In this document: positions 47,495 to 60,029 of the stretch, in pieces
Layout: every line of letters starts with the position of its first letter
Numbering within the stretch: the first letter of the stretch is position 1
From: Lactarius indigo
Lineage: Eukaryota; Basidiomycota; Agaricomycetes; Russulales; Russulaceae
DNA length: 64,000 nucleotides
Assembly: GCA_025766275.1 (NCBI GenBank)
Contig: JAFKAC010000005.1
Coordinates: forward strand, 2,232,001 to 2,296,000
Direction: 5' to 3'
The notes under the pieces: model-generated
Databases searched by the model: none
The model's input: the letters and a program-made list of their open reading frames with translations, nothing else
What the model was told of the DNA's origin: nothing
Program-made: the position numbers and the translations under genes

Positions 47495-48940
47495 TTACGC
47501 GAGGGATAGCGCAATAATGAGTACGAAAGTGGCAGTGGTTGTGGAGACAAGTGACGGCCATGCAGACGGCTGCGCCCTGCGAACAGACGTCAGCAGCTGT
47601 ACAGAGGGATATCAAAACGCATGGCACGCACGGCGAAGTATGCGTCGCGCCCTGGGGAGACGACAGGATCTTCACAGTCAACAGCGCGACGAGCCCGTCC
47701 ACCGCGTTCGTCCCGTTTGCACCGACGGACAGGTAGTGGTTGATTCCGTCCGATCCGTTCGTGAGAAAACCCGAGGCGTATTCAACGCTGTTCTGGTACA
47801 CGTATCCGCCGTAGGTCGTCTGTCCAGAAAACGTCGTCGCGTTCGTGAGGTTCGCCGTCGGGACGAGGTTCGATTGCGCAGTCGCATTGCCGACGAGCCA
47901 GTCGCTGCACAAAGAACAATGCCGGCGGCGAGGGATTCGGGAGGGCAAGATCAGTCGTGTGACAAATTAGGGAAATGGGTTAAGCGTACCGAGCGAGATT
48001 GTACCTTTGAAGTGTCGTAATGGGGAGAGGGGGCTCAGTAACGCAATGTATTGACGGTATGGGAATGCGCACCCGTTAAAAACGATATCGTGGCTCACTT
48101 TAGGAACAGTGGTCAACATAAAATTGGAAATGTCACGCTAAATGTAAAACTCACATGTTTCCGGAAGCTCATAAGAAACGGCCATAAAAACGGCGCCACT
48201 AGAACCCATTAGAACGACAACGGCATCGGTCAGGGCGAGCAGGGCGCACCTATTAGCTTCACTGCCAGTTTGTGTCCAATATCGGAAATGGTTTCCGCCT
48301 TGTACCGTCTCCTTACACGTTCCCAGTGTAGGATCACCATAATCCCAACGCATCACCGCTGTCTCATTCACTTTTTTGTCGTAGAGAAAAAGACGGAGAT
48401 AAGGGACGGAAGTGAAGAAAAAGGTCGTAGACGCACGATATCCATGGCCGTCCCCGAGATTAGCCGCCTGATCGCTCCCGGAATGTTGTCCAAGGCATTC
48501 GCCAGCGAATCCAATCGACCTGAACGCAAAGAAGGGGAACCGGTCAGTGACGCGCCGGGAGAGAGAGATGTCGACGCACAAAAAGTAGTTGCGCAAGCCG
48601 CCGTCATTCTGTTGGTCAACCAGGACCGCGGCGTCGGATGTCCCGAGGAGGATGAGATTTATGGGCTCTCCCAAGCCGGCAGGAAACGTGTTGTTTACTT
48701 GCTGAAGCGACCGTATCAGGGTGCATGCCTAGATAAGGGGACGGTCGCACGCACCGTGAGCCAACTACCGCCATGGTCGCGTGGGTCGTAGAAGCCCTGT
48801 GGTGGGACATTGCGTGAACTGCTGCGCACGGCGATGTTGAGGGGACTTGGTGGGAGGCCACGAGGATTCGTGGAGGAGGTGACGACGAGTGGCCATGATA
48901 GTAGGAGAAGAAAGGCAGCTGTTGCAGCTGTTGCAGACAT
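47495..48940 (-). CDS. Secreted, probably GPI-anchored protein of unknown function
   Basis: Signal peptide (MSATAATAAFLLLLSWPLVV), then FYDPRDHGGSWLT, GEPINLILLGTSDAAVLVDQ, GLRNYFL, GFAGECLGQHSGSDQAANLG, NETAVMRWDYGDP, TCKETVQGGNHFRYW, GAVFMAVSYELPE, then two tiny exons (48097-48073, 25 nt; 48004-47990, 15 nt) giving SHDIVFNG and YNLAR, and DWLVGNATAQ, TFSGQTTYGGYVYQNSVEYA, DGINHYLSVGANGTNAVDGL. A last intron leads to a C-terminal hydrophobic tail (TATFVLIIALSLA) before TAA, as in a GPI-anchor signal. About eight exons, all joining in frame. I recall similar conserved proteins in agaricomycetes but no known activity. Several N-glycosylation sites (NET, NAT, NLT) support passage through the secretory pathway. 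Confidence 0.75.
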
Positions 48941-50542
48941 GCGATGAGTGGGATCGTGGGGCAGGCGAGTGTTCAAGGTTGCAGTCAGGCTCAGCTCGGG
49001 CAGTGCGCTATAGAGCCCGGACCCTGGCTTGTGCCGGTCTTGGCCTTGTCCTCACACAATAACTGCATCGACAGCCGGAACCTTCAACAAACATTCAATT
49101 CTACGGAGACGTGCCGTGGACTGCAGCTGCCTTGGGCATCTGGGGACAATCGCTCAAACCCTCGGAACGACATAACTACAATACATCAATTTTTTTTCAG
49201 CTCCGGACTTGGTCCCGGAGTCCCTGCTGGTCATACCACCACGACGAGTTTTGTCATTCTGAAAAGAAACCCATTGCATTCTCCACAGGATTCTGCACTT
49301 GTCTCTGAACTTCGTTCCCTCGTGCCTTGCTTCGGAACCCTTGTCGGCGAGCCCTGCTTCTGATGGCCCTCCCTCTCGGTCTGCCGTACATGGTACTGTA
49401 TTATACCTTGTGCGCCTTTCGTATAGCAAACATAGACGCTCATCGTTGTTGCCGTTTACAGTAGCAGCCTCTTCCCGTCATTTCTTTTTCTGTCATTTTT
49501 TTTTTTTTCTTTTCGCTCTGGATCGTACAGCATCCCCGAACCACTTTCTATTTTATCAGTTCTCTCCTTATCTTGCCGTGCACAGAGAAATGACATTTCC
49601 AAGCCAATCCCCGATCTCAAAAATGACGGGACAGATCATGCGCTAGCATCCTCGAGTATAACTTACGTCCCAGGCATTTCGCTTCGCTGTGTGAGGAAGA
49701 AACGTAAGGAGGGCAGGCTTGACACCAGATGACGTGGAATTGGAGATATTTTATCTGATTTGCCCCTTACCTTCCGTCAGAACAGCCTTTTAGTCGATGC
49801 TGACACCTAGACCAGAGCGACGTTCCACGGAGGGTAATCCAGGCTTCCACGACCGTCCGGCTGAACTTTTATCAGCGAGCACGTCTCAGGGCAACTCGTA
49901 CCCGAGGTCTAGTTCGTTTTCCCTTGAGGTCCCTCTTACTCGTCACACACTCATACTCCTCCCACACTCGCAGAACCCGAGTGGACAAACGTGAGATGGA
50001 CAAAGTCACGTGCTAGGACGCTGAAGGCACCCTTACTGTATCCGAGCTTGAGCTAGAAGCATCCTCTCAGCCACCATGGCCACGAGAAAGGTCCAATGCA
50101 GCCGCGCTGATGCCGGAATAGGTTATTACCTTTTTCCAGGACACGTGCTGCCTTGAATCGTCGGGGAAATAAACATTGGCGGGAGGAGGGGCAGGTGACT
50201 TTGGGCAGCAAGTTCGAAAGTCCATACGACACCTATTGGCCTTACTTTATGCGTCATGCGTACCTAAAGGCGGCCTTTCATATTTTTTTGGTTCCATGTC
50301 CTTCAATTCTTTCATTCGTCATGTTTGCGTCAGATGGCTATGGCAGGCAATTCTTGAGCCGATGTGATGCTGACCAGGGGGCATACGAAGCGACATTTGA
50401 GAGACTATGATCATACAGTATATTTGTATTCATACGTGAGAGTGCTAACGGTACTCCTAGTGCAGGACGAACCGTGAAATGTAAAATTGTGGAACAAGAA
50501 AATGGAAGACAGACGGAGAACACAAAATTTGAGTTCCTAACC
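48941..50542. other. No supported gene
   Basis: Holds the promoter of the secreted-protein gene and a poly-T run near 49497. Frames at 48944-49363 and 49299-49646 (plus) lack motifs. Confidence 0.45.
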
Positions 50543-51754
50543 TCACCCCGGCGTGTAAGTGAGGAATCGGTTGTAGTGGTACAGCAATTTGGCGATATCG
50601 AATTCTAATATGTGGGCCAAGGTAATCAAAGCACCCCGCTTCGCTGTGAGGCAGAGACGGGAAAGAAGAGTCGACAGTCAGTCAAGACTAAAAGAAACGC
50701 ATGACGTGCCGTGACACGATCATGATCAAGTGAAGCTAGCCATCGCCTCACCTTGTTCCTGGGCCAATTTGAGATTGACAGAAGAGGAAGAGGCGCCTGC
50801 AATCGCCGCAGTCCCCTGCGCCTCAGCTGCATGTGGATCGATCCGATATGCAACTTGAAGGGTGATCCAGGCATCGGCGACCACCTGACTGCGATGAAGA
50901 AATTCCACCCAATCAAGTCAGCCACATCGTCCTCTTGAGAAGGGGACGCAGAAGACGTTGGAATGAAAAAAGGAAAAGGAATAATTACACGAGTTGTTTG
51001 GCGCGTTCGGGCTCTAGGTTGCCATGCTGCTTCACGTATTCCACCCACACTCTTAATGCCTGCGTGGTCATTCCGCGGAGGGCACGAGATTGGGCGAAAT
51101 GAGCGGATGTGAGGTGAGATTCAGCAACCTTGTCCCCGAATTGAATCTGGCAAACGCCTTAACTTCATATTGAGCAGCGAGGCCCAACGTCCCCGTCGTG
51201 AATGCCTCGGTGTTCCCCAGGTCCTTGATCTAGTAATGAGTCAAACATAATTGTCACGTAATATGCGCGAAGAGGAGCAGAATAATAATAGCTTACCTTC
51301 TTCCACGCCACGCACTGCGCCGACTGCTCCGCGTAGTAAGTCATGCAAAGGTGGAAGGGGGTGCGGGAAAGGACACAAACGGTACTTGTGTTGACCCGAA
51401 CATGGCTAAGCTTATATGCAAGGCGTTCTTGGCTGCTCGCTTCTTCTTCGCCCGCGGCTATGGTGATGAATTGGGCACACCAGTCAAACATGAAGCATGT
51501 CAGACCTAGGACGGATCCATGAATACAGTACAGTAGCCCCCGTTGGGGCTGTGTCCGTCATTACGGTACGATAGGATGCACGACATGTCCCCGCGGCGTG
51601 ATATGATGCCTAAAAAACTAGAGGGGTGTTGCGCTGGCAGCGAGCAACCCCCACTCCGTTTGACTCCGAATAAAAAAGAAGCCAAGTTGGGCTCACCTGC
51701 CCACATAGTTATCAGCCGTGCCGATAATGCCCGCAATGCTGTCCTCACCCCCAT
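50543..51754 (-). CDS. Conserved-looking protein of unknown function
   Basis: A chain of exons with strong coding sense: LTCFMFDWCAQFITIAAGEE, SSQERLAYKLSHVR, SAQCVAWKK, IKDLGNTEAFTTGTLGLAAQ, YEVKAFA, FGDKVAESHLTSAHFAQ, RALRGMTTQALRVWVEYVKQ, HGNLEPERAKQL, DDVADLIGW, RSQVVADAWITLQVAYRIDP, AAIAGASSSSVNLKLAQEQ, and AKRGALITLAHILEFDIAKL to a TGA at 50543. Introns are 45-70 nt. Two single-base losses break the frame (near 51140, between YEVKAFA and FGDKV; near 50910, before RSQVV). The 5' end is uncertain: an upstream open segment starting at 52018 (MTNDHEGDDSAALALAEH) could be a first exon. Mostly helical, no signal peptide or clear membrane span. I do not recognise the family. Confidence 0.6.
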
Positions 51755-51899
51755 CTGCACTCAAGGGTGACATCAATTTGGGGGGGGATCATTGTCGCTA
51801 TTCAGTTGAAAGTTTCAGTTGAGAATATCTGCTCAGTCCCTAGCGCCGCGGTCGTCATCGTTAGAGGCGCATATGGGATGAGGGGGGGCCGAGGCCGAG

Positions 51900-53559
51900 G
51901 TTGACGGTGTTGGCGACGGTCGCTGTGAGTCTGTGGCCGGCGCTAGGGTGTTCCCGGTATGGAAGTGCTCCGCCAGCGCCAGCGCCGCTGAGTCATCACC
52001 CTCGTGGTCGTTCGTCATGGTCATGCACAACGGCTTTGCGTTTTTGCCGACGGGGATTCTATTTGCGCGACATGTGGGGGCTGTGGGGCTTGCGGGGACC
52101 CCTCCGTCAACGCCTGCTCGCTTGTTGCTTGCTATTTTTCGCAGCACACAGTTTGGGGTGGGAGGTGGGGAAAGAACCTTCAACGATCGCGGGCAACCCT
52201 CAAACCCCCATCGGGTTTTGCGCTTGCCACTGTAGTCCAGCTACGAAGGATTATCGGGGACATTGTACGCTTTTGGGAGGTGTGTCTGTTCCTTGGGTTT
52301 CGTTTTTTTTTCTTACTGTTTCCGTGATCGCACTTGAATGGATGCAATCTGGACCTATCCAAACGGTGCCGGGATGGCGGAAACCTCTCTCTGTGTGCCC
52401 CCTAACCACTCATTAGTTGTGTGTCTAGCGCATCTGCATCCGTAGGTCAAAATCTGGACAATCCATCAACCCTGAAGAAGTTCATCTTGTGCTGTCTCAG
52501 GGACATGGAATCGAACATACATTTAACTTTGGGCCGCGGACTTGGCACTTGGTAACTGGTGGCCTGACCGGGTAGTGAAGACCCTTTTGGAGATTGTGGC
52601 TTCGTGTGGTGCGATGCCATGACGGGATGGACACAAAAAAAACGAAATACAAACTCAGAACTCCAGCAATCCACCCCAAAATTGTATATCCTGAAATCGC
52701 TTCTCCCCGCCGTCTCAACCCAACCGACGACGACTGAGCCCGGGAAGAAAATGCCTCGACGATGATTGGGGGCTCACGCGACCAGCAAGCGTCAGCTCGG
52801 TTTGGTGGCGACGGCAGTAACACTGTTTGGCATCGCCTCAAGTATGTACCGTATTGGTACAGTTTACTATGGATGTGAAGAAAGTCCTCCCAGCTGGATT
52901 TCTGGTGATTACTGTGACTCTGTTCGAATAGAAGGCAAGTCTGGGGACGACGGGTAGGTGAAACGCGGCACAAGAATATCATACTCAATTAGGGAACCTG
53001 GCCGTCTGAGAAGAGAAGAGAGATGGCGGCGCGAGTGCCTCAATATACAGTATCGGGGGCTGGTCTATCTTTGCTCCCACCAATCGTTGGTTTCTAGTTA
53101 GACGCCCCCATTCACCCACCGCAGATAAAGATGACCTGGTTGTGCCACTCGTGAGACCCACGCTGTGACTTCGGTCTTATAACCTGTCATTCAAGTTCAG
53201 GTTCAAATAAATTATATTACAATTCCCGAGTCCCGGAATATTTATTCGAGACTAGCGCCTGGGCCCGCGTGACCTTAACCCCGTCTGAAACACTATCTCG
53301 GTCGGCTGCCAATTCAGTAATTATGTCGTACACGCATGCATGATCTGTTCTGTCGTCGCCTAGCCACTCCACTCGACCTCTCCTTGTCTTTTCCGTCCCC
53401 GTGTCACCCTCCCGGGGGCAAGGCACACTTTGTGGGGGTCCTCATGCCCCGACCCGGGCGAGATGATCGGTCGCACACCCATCAATCTTCGAATTGAACC
53501 TCTGTTCGACGCCCGTCGGAACTTTGCTAGGGGAGCTTCTCTCCCACCCTGACCTCCCA
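51900..53559. other. No supported gene
   Basis: Apart from a possible first exon of the preceding minus-strand gene near 52.0 kb, I see no exon series here. The frame at 52497-52988 (minus) has one hydrophobic stretch but no splice partners. Confidence 0.4.
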
Positions 53560-53567
53560 TATATAAG
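53560..53567 (+). promoter_or_regulatory. TATA box of the JEN1-type transporter
   Basis: TATATAAG about 70 nt before the ATG at 53633, followed by a pyrimidine-rich leader. Confidence 0.6.
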
Positions 53568-53632
53568 TCCAAGTGCTTGTACTCGCTTACCCTTCCCTCT
53601 CTCCAGCAGCCCGTCGCTTCTTCCCTTCCCAG

Positions 53633-55709
53633 ATGGCGCCTTACTTCATCCGCAATCTTGTCCCGCGCCGCGAAGCTCGTGCACAGAATAGCAGGCCGCT
53701 TCTCGAGGTCCTTCGTTCTCTCACATGGGTCCAATGGGCGCAATTTTTCTCTGGGTACGTCTCATCCCCTCGAAGAACCAACTGGGCTAATTGTGTCCTT
53801 TTTTGTGTTTTTATCTGCGCAACAAAAGATGGCTTGCTTGGACTTGCGACGCGATTGACTTTTTCAGCGTGTCACTCAGCGTCACTCGCCTTCAGAAGCA
53901 ATTCGATAAGGACAAGGCTTCTACCATCGTAAGCTCCACGTCCCCCCTTCTGTCGCACCGCGATTGAAACCTGATTGTTCTCGTACTTTTCTAGACACAG
54001 GCCATCACGTTGACACTTCTGTTCCGGTCCGTAGGCGCTGTAAGTGCTTCCTCATCACACGATTGATGAGCACGTGTGCGACATATCGGGCATCTGGGGG
54101 AACTGTCATTCCCGCGTCGGCTAGATATTGCTTCCAGTCCTTCCCACCAGAAGGCGTGCTCCACTCGCCCTTCCTCTTCCCAGTGCTCACTTTCAGGAAG
54201 GTACTGATCGTCTCTTACTACCCTAGGTTGTCTTCGGCGTCTTGTCTGATCGCTACGGACGTAAATGGCCCCTCGTCATCAATCTACTTTTCTGTGCCGT
54301 CCTTGAACTCGGCTCTGGATTTGTCAACACCTTCAAGCAGTTCCTCGCCCTTCGCTCCATCTTTGGTATCGCAATGGGTGGTGTCTGGGGTCTCGCGTCA
54401 TCAACAGCGCTCGAGAACCTCCCAGTCGAAGCGCGTGGTCTTGGGTCCGGCGTACTCCAGCAGGGATACGCCTGCGGATACCTCTTCGCAGCGGTCATGA
54501 ATCTCCGCCTCGTTCCTCACACCTCCACTACGTGGCGCTCACTCTTCTGGGCTGCTGCTGGCATCTCGGCGTTTGCTGCTTTCATTCGTGCTATTGTTCC
54601 CGAGAGCGAGGTGTTCCTTCGCGCGCGCGCGCAAGAACGTGCAAGGGGTGCGACCACGGGAAAGAAGACAAGGGTGTTCGTTCAGCAAGCTGGCGCAATG
54701 TTGAAGAAGCACTGGCTTCTGTGCGTCTACGCCGTGCTTCTCATGACTGGTAAGTTACGTCGAATCCGTAATTAGCGAGTGGCGTGGGAGTTATGGGGGT
54801 CCTTAGGCGAGAGGCTAATAATCTGCATTTACGGTTGACTCAGGCTTCAACTTCTTCTCGCATGGTTCTCAAGATTTGTACCCCACCTACCTCCAGACGA
54901 CCAAAGGGTTTGATAGTTACCACGCCACCGTCGCCACCATTATTGGCAACTGCGGTGCCATCGCGTACGTCCGCTCTCCCTCCGCATCTGGAGCGTCTCT
55001 GTAATAACTCTGCCGCTCGCGTAACGATAGCGGCGGTGCCATTGCTGGCATGGTTTCGCAGTACATCGGCCGTCGTCTTACCATCATCATCTTCGTTCTG
55101 ATTGCCGGCGCGTTTATCCCTCTCTGGATCTTGCCGAGTAGTTTCGGTGGGCTTTCGGCAGGCGCGTTCTGGCTGCAGTTCGGCGTGCAGGGCGCGTGGG
55201 GTGTCATCCCGATCCAGCTTGCCGAGATGAGCCCCCCCGGTTTCCGCGCGACTTTCCCCGGTGTCACCTATCAACTCGGAAACGTATGTACCAAGCCCTC
55301 ACTTGCTATTCCTTGTTTGCCGATTGACTTTGTGTATTTGGTAGATGGTCTCGTCCGCATCTTCACAGATTGAGGCGACGGGTGGTGACCACTTGAAGAC
55401 CACGATCCTCAAGGACGGTGTGCCCACGGTCGTGCCCGATTATGCCCGGGTGCAGGGTATCCTGATTGGTACAGTGGCTGCTTATATAATCTTCCTCACC
55501 ATCATTGGCCCCGAGTACGTCCTCCTTTCCTCCCTTTCCATACTCCAATTTGAGACCTCTCTTTGCGTAGGAACCACGGTTTGAACTTCGAAAAACAAGG
55601 TCTCGCATTTGAGGGCGACTCGGATGCCAGCACTCATGATCGACAAACTGTTACTGACGAGAAGCTGAGCGATACACGCTCAGAGGTGATAACCAACGAG
55701 AAAGTTTAA
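53633..55709 (+). CDS. JEN1-type monocarboxylate/proton symporter (MFS)
   Basis: Plasma-membrane carrier of the sialate:H+/JEN1 branch of the major facilitator family, taking up lactate, pyruvate or similar acids with protons. Eight exons: 53633-53754, 53829-53928, 53995-54039, 54227-54749, 54844-54964, 55031-55283, 55345-55514, 55571-55709, all in frame. Motifs: WVQWAQFFSGWLAWTCDAID (first helix), the loop signature GVLSDRYGRKWPL, GVWGLASSTALENLPVEARG, LQQGYACGYLFAAVMNL, FNFFSHGSQDLYPTYL (the NxxSHxSQD signature diagnostic of JEN transporters), QFGVQGAWGVIPIQL, and a hydrophilic C-tail with Lys and Glu/Asp. About 500 residues, with no lesion. JEN genes are usually repressed by glucose; nothing in this sequence tests that. 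Confidence 0.93.
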
Positions 55710-57399
55710 AAGTTGTCCCGATCAGCCAGTGTGTCCAACTTGTTCGTTCGTCGATTATACAGTACCCTGAAAAAACCCACGTTAGCCCCACACCTCCTAT
55801 CCCGCCCCCGTCCCTGCTATACTTTTTGATTAACACTAATTTGGAAGAGAAGATTCCATTCACACCTTTTTTCGCCCTTCTCTTCTCCCTCCGCCACTGT
55901 TGGGGTTTGTTTCTGATGTTGTGGACCAGGTTTTTTGTTGGGGGTTTATGGATGTACGATAAGACCACGACCGACCTGCGCTGTGCCCTCTGCCTGCTTT
56001 GCCTAGTTTCTCACGCACTCTCTCTGATACGACCATTGACGTCAACTTGTCACGAACAACTTGTAGTTACACTCATGTTGACGACCCGTCAATTGACCGG
56101 CGTTGCGTAGAATTTAGCGTTTATAGAAATACAGTCGAGCAGACATACAAAAACTAAAAACTTATCACACGCCCCCTACGAAAAAGCATGCGCAAACTAA
56201 TGATGCGCTTAAGTTATACGTGTTTTGTGTGTCGCTTCGCATGTCGAAATCATGCGGCGGTTGTGTTAATATCGATGTAGCCAGCCAGGCGGTGAAACCC
56301 CTCCGAGTCCCATCCACACCAAGACCCCAGATACTCGTTACCGCCCACCGGGTTAATATCGGGCGATCGGATAAACGACCCTCCCTGACCTCACCTCACG
56401 TCCACGTATTGATATCCAGAATGAAACAAGTCCACCTTGTCCAACCAATTATATCCGCGTGCGGGTGCGGGCTAGCAACGACGCCATCTGACCGAGATGG
56501 GACTTGGAATTGGAACCTTTTTATTTTTGTTTTTTCAATTCGTTTTTTTTGTGCGCCTTACATGAAAATGCAGCACTTCCCTTTCGGTCTTAGTTACGTT
56601 TTGCGATAAATGCTTTTTGCCCATCTAATCATTTTCGGAGTTGGGTGGCGTTGTCCACATCCATCTACCACCAAGCTGATGGTGATGGTGACTCGCAACA
56701 GGGTCCAGGGGGTGCAGACTCGAAGATTCGGAGAACGACGGAGTGTGGACTCATTATCAGTATTAAATCGCATTACCCTGGAACTGGACGTACTGGCCCG
56801 AAGATCTGTTCTTACGCCGGTGGCGTACGTTGATCATCAGTGAGATTTTGTACTAATGGAAGTATGGCCAAACTGCTGTATGGCTATATGCGTGTATGCA
56901 CGTATATGATGCGGCGTCCAGGTCTTATCTCTTCGACGTCGCGGTTGGGTTTGAGTAGCTCGTTGAGCTCTCGGCGTGCCGATCAAATACGCTTTGGAAT
57001 CGGGAATAGCCCGAATGTATTATCAGTGCAAGTCACAAGTTGCCCTTTTAAGCACGATCATCTATCGGTAGTATGGCTTCATCTTGTGCGAGAGCTTCCA
57101 CTAGCCACACAGGAGACTTTCGTGGATTCGAACACACAAGGAAGAACGGGCCCGGTAAAGAATGAACCATGAATCTTGGTACGAGTCGAGCGTTGGGATA
57201 ACCCCATGCTGCTCACGTGTTTCGCGAAGTCTATCGAGGTCTAGTGAGAGCGGCCGCCCTAATGACAAGTGAGAGTGTTGAAACAAGTGAACTTGAATGA
57301 AATCGTCACCGATACTATGATCCTGCCGCGTACAGAACTCTTCGGAGCGCAACGCTTGGCTCCTGGCTAGCGTACCTCTAGGGCCACGTGTCCACGCCG
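55710..57399. other. No supported gene
   Basis: Intergenic between the JEN1 gene and the ubiquitin-like tandem block. The region 56600-56850 has moderately open frames without motifs. Confidence 0.4.
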
Positions 57400-59229
57400 C
57401 CAACTACGCTTGCGGTCTATCACCTGGAGTCTGCTGTCAGAGAAAGATTGGCGGGAGAGAAGGGGGCGACGACTTGTAATAGAGAAGGTCTAGGTGAAGG
57501 CAGAGCAGCAACCGGGCCGGGATGGCACCTTATGGGCCTTATCGTGCAGTACGGCTACGCTGACCCCAACTTGTCTCTTTTCATGAAATTTGATGACCTT
57601 ATCAAAGTTCTTCTTCCAGTGCATATAAAGGAAGGCTACTTCTGGATGCCGGCGTCACTCTTCTCTCGGTGGTTCTGATATTTGTTGAGTATCAGTGGGA
57701 AACTTGAAGGCTCAGCTTCAGGAAATCGTTGGACAACCTATTGGTATGAACGACGAGGGGGATTAATTCAATTCCTTATCCTCTTGACATTTAGCACAGC
57801 AACGTCTCCAATATATTGACGACGACAGTGTGGGAAAGTTGTTCCCCCAAAATGATACTGGCCCAGAGCTCGAAGACGAGAAGGAATTGGAGTTCGATGG
57901 CATCTCAGAGGGAACAGTACTATGTCTTTCGCTTCGTCGGACTATAGTCACCGTCTTCGTGAAGACGCTCACTGGGAAAACTGTGAACTGTGACGTGGTT
58001 CTGGATTGGGATGTCTTGACATTGAAGCGTACTATTCAAGAGAAGGAAGGGATACCGCCGGGTACGCCTCGCATGCTAATGACGTTTCTCCCATCTGACC
58101 GCCATCCTGGTAGACCAACCGCGGCTCATATTTGGCGGAAAGCAGCTAGAAAACCGGCCGACCCTTTCTTCTTATGGGATTCAGAGGAATGATGCCACTC
58201 ACCTCGTGTTCAGATGGCGGGTAGGTGGAGCTTATCAGGCCCTGTCATACACCATTGTGTGCTACGATTGGGATGGAGACATGGCAAGTCGTTTTTATTT
58301 ACAGGAATGCCGTCTTCATTTCCGGGATGGTGGATAAGAACTGGTATATGGGTCGTGTGCCAGGTGGAACACGAGATAAGGTAGGGAACTATTCGGACCG
58401 AGTCTTCTCGGCTAGATTGATGAAACGGAAGTTGTGTCCATCACATCGTTGATTACAATCACTTACACGCGGTTGTCACAGCTAGGTCTCAGGATCCTGG
58501 TTCTCAAGCCGCAGCACCCCAGGATATTTTCGTGCGAAGGAGGGCGGCATTTTAGACACCGAGGAGGCTACTACCGAACGCGTTGTCACTAACATTTGGC
58601 TAGACGAGAGCGAACCGACTCCTCCCCTACCTCTTTTCGATTACAAAACCCCTCAGTCAGACCCCAAATGCAGCATCGCAGACGGAGGATTTAGTTTCGT
58701 TTCAGCCACCTTCACCCCCAACCCACTGGTCATCCCGGTGGAGGCGGTCCGCGTTATGGTCGAGCTCGTCTATTCCACTCACGACCCACGCCTCCGCATT
58801 CTTTCGGTCAGTCTCAAAGTCACCGTACAGGACAACAAACCTGGGGGTGTAGTGCCTCGGGAATTGTCGATCGAAGAAGGTGAAAAGGGAGCGCACAGAA
58901 CTGACCGGACGAATAGGGATAGCTCAGTAGAACTTGGGCTTGGACCACTTCGGGTGGGATTTGGGAGAACGACAGAAACTACTATCGAGCGCACGGGGGA
59001 GGAGACTATATCCTGCGAAATTCAAAATAATATGGACCAAAGGGATGCTATCTAGACAATCAAGGCCGACGGTACGCGGTGTATACCTGGTAATCTGGAT
59101 CAGTTGTCGTTCACTTTGGGAAGGCAACCTCGCGAAGTTTTATGTACCTGTCATGTCTCTGCAACGACGGACGACGGGAGAACGATCACTCGCCAGGTGT
59201 GGCTAGGGCTCGTTCATGGATTCAAGTGA
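57400..59229 (+). repeat. Tandem block unit A (ubiquitin-like gene region)
   Basis: Direct duplicate of 60030-62028, offset about 2.64 kb. Anchors: atcacctggagtct (57420 and 60042), gctacttctgg, gttctgatatttgt against gttctaatattcgt, and the whole gene body. Identity is moderate, so the event is not recent. Confidence 0.8.
57669..59229 (+). pseudogene. Decayed paralogue: ubiquitin-like + SH3-like + arrestin-like fusion
   Basis: Same order as the intact gene at 60309 but broken. The start codon is GTG where the other has ATG, and about 45 bases of the first ubiquitin-like unit are deleted. The second ubiquitin-like unit is well kept and even closer to ubiquitin: [45 protein letters not shown], ending FRWRVGG, with lysines at the positions of ubiquitin K6, K11, K27, K33 and K48 but Arg at the K63 position. 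The SH3-like part is shortened ([14 protein letters not shown] survives). The C-terminal region (SFVSATFTPNPLVIP, HDPRLRILSVSLKVTVQ, LSFTLGRQP) contains a TAG at about 59053 where the other copy has tryptophan. Expected to be a pseudogene. Confidence 0.75.
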
Positions 59230-60029
59230 CTGGAATAGGGAATTGGGGTTCGTTTTCGGAGCATTTTTTCCGTTTTTGAAAATTGAAATTTATGCATTGC
59301 CAACTTCCCTGTACATGTAAACCAAACTAGTCGTTTTCGGTCTGGGTATGGGTTGGTTATAAATTGATTGATGAAAAAAGGTCGACGTGGGAGGATTTCT
59401 TCAAGACTCGCTGGTCCCGGCAGATCAGACCTGCTGCACCTCGCCTCTGTAGTAGCAATTAGAGAAATGGGATAGTAGCAGCAGAAGAGAGAACCTTGGA
59501 GAGAACTCTCACTGGCACGGCATCCAAATGAACTTCATCTAGGAACGAGTCTGGGTGCGAGGGAGCAATGATTCATAGTGGATAGGTAAGGAAAGGAGCG
59601 AGTGGGCCTTCAATGTGTCGATCCGATCGACGACAAACGGGTAGAAACTACGTACACGTCGGAGTGGTACGTCTGGGGTGACCGAAACGCACGATACTTT
59701 TTTTTTTGAACCTATCGTACAACGTCTCTCAGAACTTTTACTAGGACTGGGTAAAATCCACGCCGCGTCGCATCCATGACATAAAGAATAATGTTGGTGC
59801 GCAGACCTTCCCATGACTCCCCTGGCGAGCGTGCACATGGTGTACACGACGTGGAAGAAAGGAGAACATCAAAAACACGCAAGTGGTTAGATGATGCGGC
59901 GGTGCTGGGCGAATTGGGACAAGGAAGGTAGGAAGATCGCAGGAGACCGTGACCAAACAGCAAGGGACGGTGCGGCTGAATCTTATAAAGTAACAGAAAC
60001 TGCTGGGGCACCCCTGACCCGCTTCCCCG
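59230..60029. other. Spacer between tandem units
   Basis: About 800 bases between the two units. No gene seen; a T-run lies near 59700. Confidence 0.5.

Noticed and set aside
52497..52988. 163-codon minus-strand frame with a hydrophobic segment
   Set aside because: No ATG-linked signal sequence, no splice continuation and no known motif.
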